Of a stretch of DNA of 7,135 nt, positions 6,764-7,135 are shown one piece after another. This DNA comes from Rikenellaceae bacterium. GTDB taxonomy: Bacteria > Bacteroidota > Bacteroidia > Bacteroidales > Rikenellaceae. Location of the stretch: NCBI GenBank assembly GCA_031286025.1, contig JAITVB010000071.1:1-7135 (forward strand), in the 5' to 3' direction. The notes beneath the pieces are model-generated. The model searched no databases, was not told where the DNA came from, and saw only the letters and a list, made by a program, of their open reading frames with translations. Position 1 is the stretch's first letter, and every line of letters begins with the position of its first letter. The translations under genes and the position numbers were made by a program.

Positions 6764-7135
6764 ATGCAAATGAAAATGAAGAGAGCGTTATTCCTGTCGG
6801 CACTGGCGTGCCTGACTTCTTTGGCGGGCATGGCGCAGATAAATGAAAGTGTACCGCAGGATTCGCTGATTAACAGGGTTGTTTCCCTCCGAGAAGTGGT
6901 TGTAACAGGTACGCGAGTGCCCGTTCCGCGTGATGTGTTACCTACCCCCGTGAGCGTTGTGCATCGCGGCACGATAGAGGCAGGCGGAACGACTGCACTG
7001 CTTCCCGTGTTGATGCAGCAGGTTCCGGGACTGTTCGTCACTTCACGTGGGGTGGCCGGTTACGGAGTGTCGGGCGGTGCGGCGGGTGGCATCAACATGC
7101 GCGGATTATAAGGCGGCTCGGGACAGGTACTAATG
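6764..7135 (+). pseudogene. TonB-dependent outer-membrane receptor, N-terminal part, interrupted by in-frame TAA and cut by the window end
   Basis: From ATG 6764 (MQMKMKRALFL; ATGs at 6770 and 6776 are alternatives) a signal peptide spans about residues 1-24, with a basic n-region, a hydrophobic core and likely cleavage after GMA before Q25. A TonB-box-like REVVVTGTR lies at 43-51. The start of a plug domain follows: TPVSVV (61-66), LLPVLMQQVPGLFV (79-92) and GGINMRGL (108-115). Codon 116 is TAA (7109-7111), yet the next eight codons in the same frame read GGSGQVLM, the expected continuation of a plug domain (MRG, a few residues, then QVL before the usual IDG). A C-to-A change turning TCA (Ser) into TAA would explain this. 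No carboxypeptidase-like SusC N-terminal domain precedes the plug, so a siderophore, cobalamin or metal-type receptor is more likely than SusC. The substrate is unknown. The barrel lies outside the window. A sequencing error cannot be excluded. Confidence 0.72.

Noticed and set aside
1..7135. CRISPR array, tRNA or rRNA genes, insertion sequence, prophage or defence cassette
   Set aside because: No regularly spaced repeats, cloverleaf-like sequence, transposase or phage-type ORF, or terminal inverted repeats were found on either strand by eye.

Overview
The window reads as chromosomal housekeeping DNA from a Bacteroidota member, most likely of the order Bacteroidales. Three things suggest this. 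Candidate promoters match the Bacteroidetes TAnnTTTG -7 element. No strong Shine-Dalgarno sequences precede the starts. The AroA, RecQ and Obg variants look like those I associate with GC-rich Bacteroidales such as Alistipes-like Rikenellaceae. The genus-level guess comes from remembered protein style only. Coding DNA is visibly GC-rich, and the divergent intergenic regions are strikingly AT-rich.

Layout from left to right: (1) a minus-strand pair, lptB (1668-934) followed 40 nt later by aroA (893 to beyond position 1, C-terminus off-window); (2) an AT-rich divergent spacer (1669-1823) with a perfect 16-bp palindrome and candidate promoters both ways; (3) recQ on the plus strand (1824-4016); (4) a 74-nt convergent spacer almost filled by a long stem-loop, probably a two-way terminator; (5) a minus-strand pair, obg (6401-5406) followed 25 nt later by a metY-type O-acetylhomoserine sulfhydrylase gene (5380-4091); (6) a 362-nt divergent spacer with a good Bacteroidetes promoter facing right, another facing obg, and a hairpin and direct repeat in the obg leader; (7) the start of a TonB-dependent outer-membrane receptor gene (from 6764), broken by an in-frame TAA at 7109-7111 while plug-domain coding resumes in the same frame to the window edge.

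The genes cover LPS export (LptB), aromatic amino-acid synthesis (AroA), DNA repair (RecQ), sulfur amino-acid synthesis (MetY), ribosome assembly/GTPase control (Obg) and outer-membrane uptake. They do not form one pathway. I see no CRISPR array, rRNA or tRNA, insertion sequence, phage gene or defence cassette, and no convincing new multi-gene system. The points most worth a second look are the nonsense codon in the receptor gene, the palindrome and direct repeat in the lptB/recQ spacer, the hairpin at the predicted 5' end of the obg transcript, and the long convergent stem-loop.
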